NCBI GenBank assembly: GCA_000432855.1 | Contig: HF990828.1 | Location: 1 to 6,643, forward strand | Direction of reading: 5' to 3' | Length of the DNA: 6,643 nt | Source of the DNA: Firmicutes bacterium CAG:822 | GTDB taxonomy: Bacteria; Bacillota_I; Bacilli_A; RF39; UBA660 | In this document: one piece after another, positions 1 through 6,051 of the stretch | How positions within the stretch are numbered: position 1 is the stretch's first letter | How the letters are laid out: every line of letters begins with the position of its first letter | Notes under the pieces: generated by a model | Told to the model about the DNA's origin: nothing | What the model saw: only the letters and a program-made list of their open reading frames with translations | The model's database searches: none | Made by a program: the position numbers and the translations under genes

Positions 1-47
1 AACTTTTTGCAAACTTTTACCTTTTACAAAGCAAATTCCTAGTATAC

Positions 48-75
48 AAAAAACGCAGTTAATTATTTGCGCTTT
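48..75 (-). terminator. Probable intrinsic terminator after the cysteine-rich gene
   Basis: Read on the minus strand, AAAGCGCA (75-68) pairs with TGCGTTTT (57-50) around a 10-base loop, giving an 8-bp stem followed by a run of T. One pair is G-U, which can form only in minus-strand RNA (on the plus strand it is an A-C mismatch). This supports a hairpin made by the leftward transcript. It lies 20 bases past the stop codon of the last gene. The stem is AT-rich, so termination strength is uncertain. Confidence 0.5.
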
Positions 76-94
76 AATATATAAAATGTACTGA

Positions 95-646
95 TCATTC
101 TGACGACGATTCTAATAGTCCTAGTAGAAAGCTACCATAATATAAATCATTGATAACATCTTCTCTTTTAGAAAAGTAATCGGATTTTAAGATCATTTTG
201 TTTCTATATGATAAAAGGTTTAGTATTTTTAAATCATCGAATTTGATAACCTGACATCTTTTTTCGACTTCTGAACAGGTAAATATTTTACAAGTGAGAT
301 TTTTAGTTGTACAACCTTTTAGACTTTGATACATGCACATTCTACAGCATCCATTAATGGTTCCGTTTTTAAGTTTTTGCTGGACATAGCATTTATTATT
401 TTTAAAACCACATATGTTTTTGTTTTGATAATGATCATCTATTTGCTGACAAGCTGTATCATATATATAAGTTATCCTTTGCTTTCTATTTTTAATATTC
501 AAAGCTTTAACGATAGGCTTTAATTCTTCAAAATTACTGTCTAAAATGAAGTTTGTTTTTTTAAACCAAATTCTTTTATAAAAAAACAGCTTTTGATAAA
601 ATTTATCCAAAGCTGTTTGGTCTTTTACTTTTACTACTTTAATCAT
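95..646 (-). CDS. Cysteine-rich protein of unknown function, coupled to the Nudix gene
   Basis: A 183-residue soluble protein that I cannot assign a function. It has ten cysteines between residues 66 and 131 (66, 79, 86, 100, 101, 104, 112, 119, 124, 131), including a GCCRMC knot and CTTKNLTCKIFTC. Such clustering suggests a bound metal, either zinc or an iron-sulphur cluster (inference). The N-terminal 60 residues are basic and helical-looking; the C-terminal third is cysteine-free with charged and aromatic residues. From memory, similar hypothetical proteins with this cysteine pattern occur in Clostridia and related groups, but I know no described role. The frame is open further upstream to 697, which would add a hydrophobic leader. 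I chose ATG 646 because it follows TGGTGGAATTG and overlaps the Nudix stop by 8 bases (ATGATTAA), the usual layout for translational coupling. ATG 697 has no ribosome site and its extra codons lie wholly inside the Nudix gene. The gene ends in TGA; a terminator-like hairpin follows. Confidence 0.8.
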   Translation of the reverse strand: MIKVVKVKDQTALDKFYQKLFFYKRIWFKKTNFILDSNFEELKPIVKALNIKNRKQRITYIYDTACQQIDDHYQNKNICGFKNNKCYVQQKLKNGTINGCCRMCMYQSLKGCTTKNLTCKIFTCSEVEKRCQVIKFDDLKILNLLSYRNKMILKSDYFSKREDVINDLYYGSFLLGLLESSSE

Positions 647-1082
647 CAATTCCACCAAAATAATTTCTAAAAATATAATCAACAGTAATTTTAACATCAG
701 GAAAAACTGGCATTTCTTCTAAGTCATGTCTAGTAAACCATCCAATATCGGCACTTTCATCATTTAATTTTAAAGGTGCATCTGGGTTATTAGGTTTACC
801 AACATAAAGGATATCTATCATTCTATCGCCATTTTCCTTACGATTACACTGAATACCAAGTGGTCTAATTAAATCATCTTCTCTTGGAAAGTGTTCGCCG
901 ATTAAAGTAGTTTTAATCCCTGTTTCTTCATAAACTTCTCTAACAGCTGCCTCTTCTGGAGTTTCATTATCTTCGATGTGACCACCAGGTTGAAGCCATT
1001 TATTAAAATCTTTATGTTTTACCAGTAATACTTTTTTATTTTCTGGGTTAATGACATATGTCGATGCGCAAAAATGTCTCAT
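639..1082 (-). CDS. Nudix hydrolase
   Basis: A 147-residue cytosolic Nudix protein, expected to cleave a nucleoside diphosphate linked to another group, using Mg2+ or Mn2+. The full Nudix box is present: G34, E40, R48, E49, E52, E53 and G55 match GX5EX7REUXEEXGU, preceded by the typical WLQPGGH. The E52/E53 pair and R48-E49 are the expected metal-binding and catalytic residues. A second strand-rich part (about 80-125, with GWF near 114) and a C-terminal helix complete a single-domain fold of normal length. The substrate cannot be read from the sequence. The frame opens at GTG 1091, but that GTG is part of the ribosome site AGGTGAT, so ATG 1082 is the likely start. An extended -10 box lies 17 bases upstream. 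The stop overlaps the start of the cysteine-rich gene, so the two products are probably made together. Confidence 0.93.
   Translation of the reverse strand: MRHFCASTYVINPENKKVLLVKHKDFNKWLQPGGHIEDNETPEEAAVREVYEETGIKTTLIGEHFPREDDLIRPLGIQCNRKENGDRMIDILYVGKPNNPDAPLKLNDESADIGWFTRHDLEEMPVFPDVKITVDYIFRNYFGGIDD
651..656 (-). promoter_or_regulatory. Ribosome binding site deciding the start at 646
   Basis: GGTGGA lies 4 bases before ATG 646, inside the last codons of the Nudix gene. No comparable site precedes ATG 697, where the upstream bases are TTTTTCCTG. This favours the shorter protein. Confidence 0.5.
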
Positions 1083-1086
1083 GTTT

Positions 1087-1093
1087 ATCACCT
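1087..1093 (-). promoter_or_regulatory. Ribosome binding site of the Nudix gene
   Basis: AGGTGAT is complementary to the ATCACCT stretch at the 3' end of 16S rRNA and sits 4 bases before ATG 1082. The in-frame GTG at 1091 lies within it, so GTG cannot be the start if this site is used. Confidence 0.6.
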
Positions 1094-1098
1094 AAATC

Positions 1099-1107
1099 AT
1101 TATAGCA
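1099..1107 (-). promoter_or_regulatory. Extended -10 promoter element before the Nudix gene
   Basis: The minus strand reads TGCTATAAT, a perfect -10 hexamer with the TGN extension. There is no good -35 box, which extended -10 promoters can do without. The predicted start of transcription near 1092 would leave a leader of only about 10 bases. The identical string GTGCTATAAT occurs before the membrane-protein gene at 3541-3550. Confidence 0.5.
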
Positions 1108-1112
1108 CCCTA

Positions 1113-1126
1113 AGTAATATATTACT
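1113..1126. repeat. 14-bp perfect palindrome upstream of the Nudix -10 box
   Basis: AGTAATATATTACT reads the same on both strands. It overlaps the DUF421 stop codon by two bases and covers the place where a -35 box would lie for the Nudix promoter. This could be an operator. It could also be chance in AT-rich DNA. Confidence 0.35.
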
Positions 1127-1844
1127 AGTTTAAAATATCATAACTTTGCGAATTGACGTTTTTTCCGTAAACTTTGAAGTTTTCTGACAAATCTAAAGTG
1201 GCTAAAATGACATCTTCTATTTTGTATCCTTTGACTTTTAGTTCATGCATAAGCCAATCTTCATCTTTATGCATGATTCTCAAAGATTCATGAATGACTT
1301 GTCCATCGATAATTAGATTAGCGCACAAGCTGGCTTTTTCCTTTTTTATATTCATATCTTTATTAGTAGGTTGTTGATATTCTGTCTTAGGTAAAAAACT
1401 AATTTTACCATTGGCTTCCATTAGGGCATAGTCGATTTCAGATATATCAAAGTAACCATTAATACGGCATTCTTCTAATAAATCGTTGACATCGAATTTG
1501 GCGCGTTTTAAATTTTTGTATAGGATTTTTCCATCTTCAATTATAATAGTAGGGTCGCCGATAAAAAACTTTCGGGCTTTTAAATTTTTGAGAGTAATGA
1601 TTGAAACGAAGTAAGCAACGACGCCAAAAACGATGACCGCGACAGTTCCGTGTAAGTATTCGGAATCTAAATTTATGGCCATTTCAGCGGCAAAGTTTCC
1701 AATGGAAATGCCAATAACGTAGTCGAATAAACTAAATTGCGATACTTGTTTTTTCCCAATCATTTTAGTAACAAAGAAGAGAGTAACCAAAGAAACTAAA
1801 CACCTTAAAATTACATCTAATATTTCCATCATTTCCTTTGCCAT
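1125..1844 (-). CDS. YetF-like DUF421 membrane protein
   Basis: A 239-residue protein of the DUF421 (YetF/YdfR/YrbG) family, whose members are membrane proteins of uncertain function found widely in spore formers. Three membrane segments are visible at about 8-28, 38-57 and 66-86. The soluble part follows, with the family pattern GDPTIIIEDGKILYKNLKRA near 96-115, a DLLEECRINGYFDISEIDYALMEANG-type stretch around 121-146, and a second domain with NLIIDGQVI at about 176-184. The length is normal for the family. The frame is open to 1943, but those extra codons run through the terminator-like hairpin and into the end of tagO. ATG 1844 follows GGTGATTTT and starts just before the first membrane helix, so I chose it. 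A later methionine (residue 5 or 6) is also possible. The Nudix gene follows after 42 bases. Confidence 0.88.
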   Translation of the reverse strand: MAKEMMEILDVILRCLVSLVTLFFVTKMIGKKQVSQFSLFDYVIGISIGNFAAEMAINLDSEYLHGTVAVIVFGVVAYFVSIITLKNLKARKFFIGDPTIIIEDGKILYKNLKRAKFDVNDLLEECRINGYFDISEIDYALMEANGKISFLPKTEYQQPTNKDMNIKKEKASLCANLIIDGQVIHESLRIMHKDEDWLMHELKVKGYKIEDVILATLDLSENFKVYGKNVNSQSYDILN

Positions 1845-1870
1845 AAAATCACCATTTATATTATGAGCGT

Positions 1871-1904
1871 AAAAAAAATAATTATGCGAACGATAATTAT
1901 TTTT
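1871..1904 (-). terminator. Terminator-like hairpin spanning the tagO stop codon
   Basis: The 12-bp perfect inverted repeat AAAAATAATTAT / ATAATTATTTTT (1904-1893 and 1885-1874 on the minus strand) surrounds a 7-base loop and runs into eight T residues. It takes in the last codons and TAA stop of tagO. The stem has no G-C pair, so it is weak for its length. The near-symmetry would let it act on the plus strand too. It would separate tagO from the DUF421 gene, at least partly. Confidence 0.45.
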
Positions 1905-2955
1905 CTTTATGATGTTTTTTGTGTAAGGTTGCTTTGTCGACAATAATGTCCGTTTTTAAGACAAAGATGACAACGATAATTGTTAATATAGCGTATATGA
2001 TATAACCAAGCTTCTGATCGTGAAGAGCATAGATGATAGAAGCGGCAGCAAATAAAATATCAATAGCATATATAATTAAGACAGTTGTACGATGTGAGAA
2101 ATTTTTATTTAATAATTGATGGTGTAAGTGTGATTTATCCGGTTTAGAAATTTTCTCACCTTTTAATAGCCTTCTGATAATGGCAAAAACAGTATCTAGT
2201 ATTGGAATAGCTAAAATAAGTAATGGAATGATTAATGAGGTTAAGGTAACACTCTTAAATCCTAATAATGCTATAACGGCAATCATAAATCCCATGAATA
2301 GGGAACCAGAATCCCCAGCAAATATACTAGCTGGATAAAAGTTATGAACTAAAAAACCTAAAACTGAACCTAACATAATAAAGGTTAGGACAAAGTCTAA
2401 TCCAGTTTTACCCATAATGATTGCGATGATACCAATAGTAGCAAAATAGATTGAACTAATACCAGCAGCTAGGCCATCTAAACCATCGATTAAATTGATA
2501 CAGTTAAGACAACCTAGAATAAAGAAAATAGTAATAGGGTAGGCAAAAATACCTAAATCTAAATAAAATCCAAAAGCAGTTATATCTTGAATTAATAATT
2601 TTCCATAACATGTTACAACAATGGCAGCCATTAATTGAGCAGCAAATTTAACTGATGCTTTTAATGGTTTTATATCATCGATTGCCCCGGTTAAGACAAT
2701 TATAAAACTACCAATTAAAATCGAATTCATCGTACTACTTGGTTCACCAAATAACATATAACCAAATAGGAAACCTAAGAAAATAGCAAGGCCACCTAAT
2801 CTCGGCATAGGTTTACTATGAACCTTTCTCTTGTTTGGTATATCTAAAGCCCCGACATGGATAGCTATTTTTTTAATAAATGGGATTAAAATAGCTACGA
2901 ATAAAAATGTTGTAATAATCATGAGAAATATTCTCGTAATTTCATTTTGTCCCAC
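1897..2955 (-). CDS. tagO: TagO/WecA-type undecaprenyl-phosphate N-acetylglucosaminyl-1-phosphate transferase
   Basis: A 352-residue polytopic membrane enzyme of the MraY/WecA superfamily. Members move a sugar-1-phosphate from a UDP-sugar to undecaprenyl phosphate at the inner face of the membrane; TagO uses UDP-GlcNAc and begins wall teichoic acid or similar glycan synthesis. Visible motifs are DIPNKRKVHSKPMPRLGG (38-55), the metal-binding DD pair (93-94), NLIDGLDGLA (154-163), GDSGSLFMGF (214-223), D254 in a helix, and HLHHQLL (277-283). The HSKPMPRLGG and HLHH signatures fit TagO/WecA rather than MraY. About ten or eleven membrane helices fill the rest, and the tail is basic and histidine-rich (KKHHKEK). 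The start is GTG 2955, supported by GAGGTGA six bases upstream; the next in-frame ATG (codon 12) would cut into the first helix. The exact sugar is inferred from the family. Other wall genes are not next to it. Confidence 0.9.
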   Translation of the reverse strand: MGQNEITRIFLMIITTFLFVAILIPFIKKIAIHVGALDIPNKRKVHSKPMPRLGGLAIFLGFLFGYMLFGEPSSTMNSILIGSFIIVLTGAIDDIKPLKASVKFAAQLMAAIVVTCYGKLLIQDITAFGFYLDLGIFAYPITIFFILGCLNCINLIDGLDGLAAGISSIYFATIGIIAIIMGKTGLDFVLTFIMLGSVLGFLVHNFYPASIFAGDSGSLFMGFMIAVIALLGFKSVTLTSLIIPLLILAIPILDTVFAIIRRLLKGEKISKPDKSHLHHQLLNKNFSHRTTVLIIYAIDILFAAASIIYALHDQKLGYIIYAILTIIVVIFVLKTDIIVDKATLHKKHHKEK

Positions 2956-2961
2956 GTAAAC

Positions 2962-2968
2962 TCACCTC
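2962..2968 (-). promoter_or_regulatory. Ribosome binding site supporting the GTG start of tagO
   Basis: GAGGTGA matches seven bases of the anti-Shine-Dalgarno region and stands six bases before GTG 2955, which supports this non-ATG start. Confidence 0.6.
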
Positions 2969-2978
2969 TAACAAATAT

Positions 2979-2987
2979 ATTTTACCA
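2979..2987 (-). promoter_or_regulatory. Possible extended -10 element before tagO
   Basis: The minus strand reads TGGTAAAAT, five of six matches to TATAAT with a TGN extension, 24 bases before the GTG start. No convincing -35 box is visible. The region is very AT-rich, so this is a weak call on its own. Confidence 0.3.
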
Positions 2988-3004
2988 TATTTTATATAAT
3001 AAAG

Positions 3005-3520
3005 CTAATCTGATTCTTTTTGGTTAAACTGATATACCATACCTAAAATAGCTAAGACTATAGATATGACGAATGATAAGGTATTATTTTGAAAGTTTAA
3101 CATTTGAAATGCAGTATCGGTTAAAATAGAAGCACCACTCAAACTAGTAGCAATTATCATAATGGGTCTTGTGAATTTTACCCCTAAGATTCCAGAAATT
3201 ATTCCGGCAACTAGACCAATAATTGTTTGAAGGTTTTCGGCTAAACCTAAGTTTTCACAGAGAACGAAGACAGCGATAGCACATAAGAAGAAAATACCTA
3301 CTAAATATAAATTATAAGAGATAAGACCAACAGCAATACCAATTACGGCTGAAACGATATAGACAATTGTTTGATTAGTAATAAAGTTTGGTAGATATTC
3401 GGTTCCAAGAGCAAATCCGATGATTAAACCAAAGATAGCAATTAATCCTTTATTTAATTTATACCCCCAAAAACAAGTAATAATAGCTACTATTAAAGCT
3501 ATAATGTTAGTAATTGTCAT
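3005..3520 (-). CDS. Seven-helix membrane protein of the TM198/DUF4203 type
   Basis: A 171-residue, almost wholly hydrophobic protein. I see seven likely membrane segments, near 4-18, 22-40, 51-69, 71-88, 97-114, 119-135 and 147-164, with short polar links and a charged tail (QKESD). Glycine-rich helices such as GLIIGFALG and GLVAGIISGILG, and the early WGYKLNKGL, resemble the TM7S3/TM198-like DUF4203 family; this is recognition by eye, not a search result. No catalytic motif or transporter signature is evident and the function is unknown. The start at 3520 is well supported by AAAAAAGGAG eight bases upstream. An extended -10 box and a terminator-like hairpin lie between this gene and the aminopeptidase, so it may be transcribed on its own. 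tagO follows after 49 bases. Confidence 0.85.
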   Translation of the reverse strand: MTITNIIALIVAIITCFWGYKLNKGLIAIFGLIIGFALGTEYLPNFITNQTIVYIVSAVIGIAVGLISYNLYLVGIFFLCAIAVFVLCENLGLAENLQTIIGLVAGIISGILGVKFTRPIMIIATSLSGASILTDTAFQMLNFQNNTLSFVISIVLAILGMVYQFNQKESD

Positions 3521-3540
3521 ATAAACAACTCCTTTTTTAT

Positions 3541-3549
3541 ATTATAGCA
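3541..3549 (-). promoter_or_regulatory. Extended -10 promoter element before the seven-helix protein
   Basis: The minus strand reads TGCTATAAT, a perfect hexamer with TGN extension, 21 bases before ATG 3520. It follows directly on the terminator-like hairpin at the end of the aminopeptidase gene, a logical place for a new promoter. The ten bases GTGCTATAAT are identical to those before the Nudix gene. Confidence 0.5.
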
Positions 3550-3552
3550 CAG

Positions 3553-3575
3553 AAAAAGACGATTTACTCGTCTTT
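3553..3575 (-). terminator. Probable intrinsic terminator overlapping the aminopeptidase stop
   Basis: On the minus strand AAAGACGA (3575-3568) and TCGTCTTT (3562-3555) form a perfect 8-bp stem around a 5-base loop that contains most of the TAA stop. The T run at the base of the stem is five long, three of them within the stem. The short tail makes it a moderate terminator, perhaps leaky. Confidence 0.5.
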
Positions 3576-4979
3576 ATAAAAAACTTCATAAGCTTTATAA
3601 GCATTATAAATATCAAATTTACTAGTTATTTCGTATGGTGAATGCATTGATAAAACAGGCACACCACAATCGATAACATCAGAACCTCTATCGGCTAAAA
3701 TGTAAGCGATTGTTCCGCCGCCACCAATTCCGATTTTACCCATTTCGCTGTTTTGATAAGCGACACCATTTTTTTCAAATAAGTTTCTAACGTAACCGAC
3801 AAATTCAGCATTGGCATCTGAAGCACCACCCTTAGAGGCACTTCCAGTATATTTAATTACAGATATACCATGACCAATATACGATTCGTTGTTTTTTTCA
3901 TAAATGCTTGGGAAATTTGGATTATATCCAGCAGTAACATCAGCAGATAAAACTCTAGATGATTTTAAACAGCTATCTAATAATCCTGGTTTATTTCCAA
4001 TAGTTTTATTTAATAATTCATTTAAGAAGTATTCAAAGACTCTTGATGACATACCTGTGTTACCCATACTACCGATTTCTTCTTTATCAGCAAGTAAACA
4101 AATTGCTGTTCTAGTTGGGTTTTTAACTTCTAATAAAGCGGTTAGGCTAGTGTAAGCACAAACTCTATCGTCTTGTCCATAACCAGCAACTAAACTTTCA
4201 TCAAAACCTAAACTACTAGCTTTCATGGCTGGAACAAATTCTATTTCACTACTGACAAAATCTCTTTCCACAATACCATATTTTTGATTTAATAAATTTA
4301 AAATATTTAATTTTACTTTGTCAGTTATATCTTCATCGGTATCAAATGGAATACTGCCAACTAAAATATTTAAATCTTCACCAGCAATAGCTTCGTTTAA
4401 TTTTTTCTTCTCTTGCTGTGATGATAGGTGAGGAAGTAGGTCAGCAATGGTGAAAATAGGTTCACCTTCTTTTTCACCAATATTAATTTCGATTTTCTCG
4501 TTATTTTTTTTCATAATAACACCATGCATACTAAGTGGTATATTAACCCATTGGTATTTTTTTATTCCACCATAGTAATGTGTTTTTAATAAAGCAAGTT
4601 CGTTATCTTCATATAATGGATTTGGTTTTAAATCTAACCTTGGACTATCAATATGAGCTCCAACAATATTAAAACCATTACTTAAATCATTTGAACCAAT
4701 GACGGCTGCATAAACATTCTTATATCTATTTATATAGTATACTTTGTCACCCGCTTTTAAATTAGCCGTATTTTCGATATTTGTAAAACCATGTTTATCT
4801 AGTATTTCTGTTATTGCTTTAACGCATTCTCTTTCTGTTTTAGCTTCGTTTATAAAATCCATATATCCTTGAGCATAGCTAAAGATATCTTTTTTTTCAT
4901 TTTCTTTTAAACTTTCCCAACCATTCTTTTTTGGTCTAAATAATTTTTCTTTTAAAATTTGTGTTTGTGTTTTTTCCAT
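3564..4979 (-). CDS. M18-family zinc aminopeptidase
   Basis: A 471-residue cytosolic metallopeptidase of family M18 (aspartyl aminopeptidase / aminopeptidase I type), which removes N-terminal residues from peptides, often acidic or neutral ones, with two metal ions. Ligand motifs appear in family order: H109 in GAHIDSPRLDLK, D270 or D271 in GYGQDDRVCAYTS, the E300-E301 pair in ADKEEIGSMG, D347 in SADVTAGYNP, and H446 in SMHSPYE. The GIGGGGT stretch near 417-423 is also typical. The length is normal and no key residue is missing. Family members usually form large tetrahedral dodecamers (known of the family). The frame starts at GTG 4988, but that codon lies within the ribosome site AAAGGTGGA, so ATG 4979 is preferred. 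It lies 29 bases after mbl with no terminator between, so it probably shares the mbl transcript. A role in peptide turnover is likely; a link to wall synthesis is not shown. Confidence 0.93.
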   Translation of the reverse strand: MEKTQTQILKEKLFRPKKNGWESLKENEKKDIFSYAQGYMDFINEAKTERECVKAITEILDKHGFTNIENTANLKAGDKVYYINRYKNVYAAVIGSNDLSNGFNIVGAHIDSPRLDLKPNPLYEDNELALLKTHYYGGIKKYQWVNIPLSMHGVIMKKNNEKIEINIGEKEGEPIFTIADLLPHLSSQQEKKKLNEAIAGEDLNILVGSIPFDTDEDITDKVKLNILNLLNQKYGIVERDFVSSEIEFVPAMKASSLGFDESLVAGYGQDDRVCAYTSLTALLEVKNPTRTAICLLADKEEIGSMGNTGMSSRVFEYFLNELLNKTIGNKPGLLDSCLKSSRVLSADVTAGYNPNFPSIYEKNNESYIGHGISVIKYTGSASKGGASDANAEFVGYVRNLFEKNGVAYQNSEMGKIGIGGGGTIAYILADRGSDVIDCGVPVLSMHSPYEITSKFDIYNAYKAYEVFYKDE

Positions 4980-4984
4980 ACAAT

Positions 4985-4991
4985 CCACCTT
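4985..4991 (-). promoter_or_regulatory. Ribosome binding site deciding the aminopeptidase start
   Basis: AAGGTGG ends 5 bases before ATG 4979. The alternative in-frame GTG at 4988 is embedded in this site and has no site of its own, so the protein most likely begins MEKTQTQ. Confidence 0.55.
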
Positions 4992-5008
4992 TCTAGTTAT
5001 ATTATGGA

Positions 5009-6016
5009 CTAATAATTTTTATTTAAACCACTTTCTAATAATGGAATATTCTCAAGTAATACGCCTGTTCCTTCAACAACACATGTTAGTGGGCTTTCAG
5101 CAACAAATACTGGAACTTTTAATTCGTGACTTAATAACTCATCAATACCATTTAATAAAGCTCCACCACCAGTAATGACAATGCCTTTATCAATAATATC
5201 AGCAGATAATTCTGGTGGGGTTTGTTCTAGAACTGATTTAGCAGTATTAACTATTACATAAGCACTTTCTCTTAAAGCTTCTTCAACTTCTTCAGATGTC
5301 AAAGTTATAGTATGAGGAAGTCCAGTAACTAAATCACGGCCTCTAACTTCCATCTTTTCATTTCTTGAACCAGGGAAAACGGTTCCAATTTGAAATTTAA
5401 TTTCTTCAGCTGTACGATCTCCTACAAGTAATTTATATTTTTCTCTAATATATTTGATAATATCATTATCAAAAACATTACCAGCTATTTTTATTGAAGA
5501 AGAAGTTACAATACCTCCTAAAGATAATACGGCAACATCAGTGGTACCTCCGCCGATATCGATAACCATATTACCACTTGGTTTATTAATTTCCATACCA
5601 GCTCCAACAGCAGCAACTTTTGGTTCTTCTTCTAGATACACTTTACGAGCACCAGTTTTTTCGGCAGCTTCTCTAATAGCATTCTTTTCTACTTGTGTGA
5701 TATTAGATGGACAGCAAATTAAAATCCTTGGACGACCAAAGAAGCTTTTTCCATTAACTTTTCTAATAAAGTTATTTAACATGATTTCCGTTATTTCGAA
5801 GTCAGCGATAACCCCATCTTTCATTGGTCTTATAGCTTTTACTTGACCTGGTGTACGTCCTAACATTTCTTTAGCAGCTGTTCCTACAGCAACTGGTCTT
5901 TTAGTTTCTTCATCGATTGCGACAACACTTGGTTCATTTAAAACGATACCTTGTCCTTTAATATAAATAAGAACATTAGCTGTTCCTAAATCTATTCCTA
6001 TATCTTTTGAAAACAT
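5009..6016 (-). CDS. mbl: MreB-like actin Mbl
   Basis: A 335-residue bacterial actin that forms short membrane-bound filaments directing sidewall peptidoglycan synthesis and rod shape. All ATP-binding motifs are present: phosphate 1 at DIGIDLGTANV (5-15), connect 1 at EEEPKVAAVGAG (129-140), phosphate 2 at DIGGGTTDVAV (153-163), and the adenosine motif at GIVITGGGALL (278-288). The MFSKDIGIDLGTANVLIY start and the C-terminal part resemble B. subtilis Mbl more than MreB, and the position just after spoIIID matches the B. subtilis order spoIIID-mbl. I therefore call it mbl; 'MreB/Mrl family' is the safe wider name. Length is normal. The start at 6016 has GGTGAT three bases upstream and an extended -10 box 24 bases upstream, so it can probably be expressed in growing cells separately from spoIIID. 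The M18 gene follows after 29 bases. Confidence 0.95.
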   Translation of the reverse strand: MFSKDIGIDLGTANVLIYIKGQGIVLNEPSVVAIDEETKRPVAVGTAAKEMLGRTPGQVKAIRPMKDGVIADFEITEIMLNNFIRKVNGKSFFGRPRILICCPSNITQVEKNAIREAAEKTGARKVYLEEEPKVAAVGAGMEINKPSGNMVIDIGGGTTDVAVLSLGGIVTSSSIKIAGNVFDNDIIKYIREKYKLLVGDRTAEEIKFQIGTVFPGSRNEKMEVRGRDLVTGLPHTITLTSEEVEEALRESAYVIVNTAKSVLEQTPPELSADIIDKGIVITGGGALLNGIDELLSHELKVPVFVAESPLTCVVEGTGVLLENIPLLESGLNKNY

Positions 6017-6039
6017 ATTATCACCCTTTTTCTTAGAAT

Positions 6040-6048
6040 ATTATATCA
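6040..6048 (-). promoter_or_regulatory. Extended -10 promoter element before mbl
   Basis: The minus strand reads TGATATAAT, a perfect -10 hexamer with TGN extension, in the 35-base gap between spoIIID and mbl. A cell-shape gene needs expression outside sporulation, so a promoter of its own here makes sense. The -35 position falls within the spoIIID 3' end and is poor. Confidence 0.5.
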
Positions 6049-6051
6049 TAC

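Noticed and set aside
95..97. TGA read as tryptophan (Mycoplasma code)
   Set aside because: Read-through would add only seven residues, tryptophan codons checked in other genes are TGG, and a spore-forming lineage is expected to use code 11. This one site does not prove it.
326..523. Plus-strand open frame of 65 codons, hydrophobic
   Set aside because: It is wholly antisense to the cysteine-rich gene, has no ribosome site, and its hydrophobicity follows from reading the complement of Lys/Asn-rich codons.
1845..1943. 33-residue N-terminal extension of the DUF421 protein
   Set aside because: It overlaps the end of tagO and a terminator-like hairpin, lacks a ribosome site, and is not part of the family fold; ATG 1844 has GGTGAT before it.
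3904..4155. Plus-strand open frame of 83 codons
   Set aside because: It lies antisense within the well-supported M18 aminopeptidase and shows no domain or ribosome site.
5454..5846. Plus-strand open frame of 130 codons
   Set aside because: It is the antisense shadow of the strongly conserved mbl motifs; long antisense frames are common opposite such genes.
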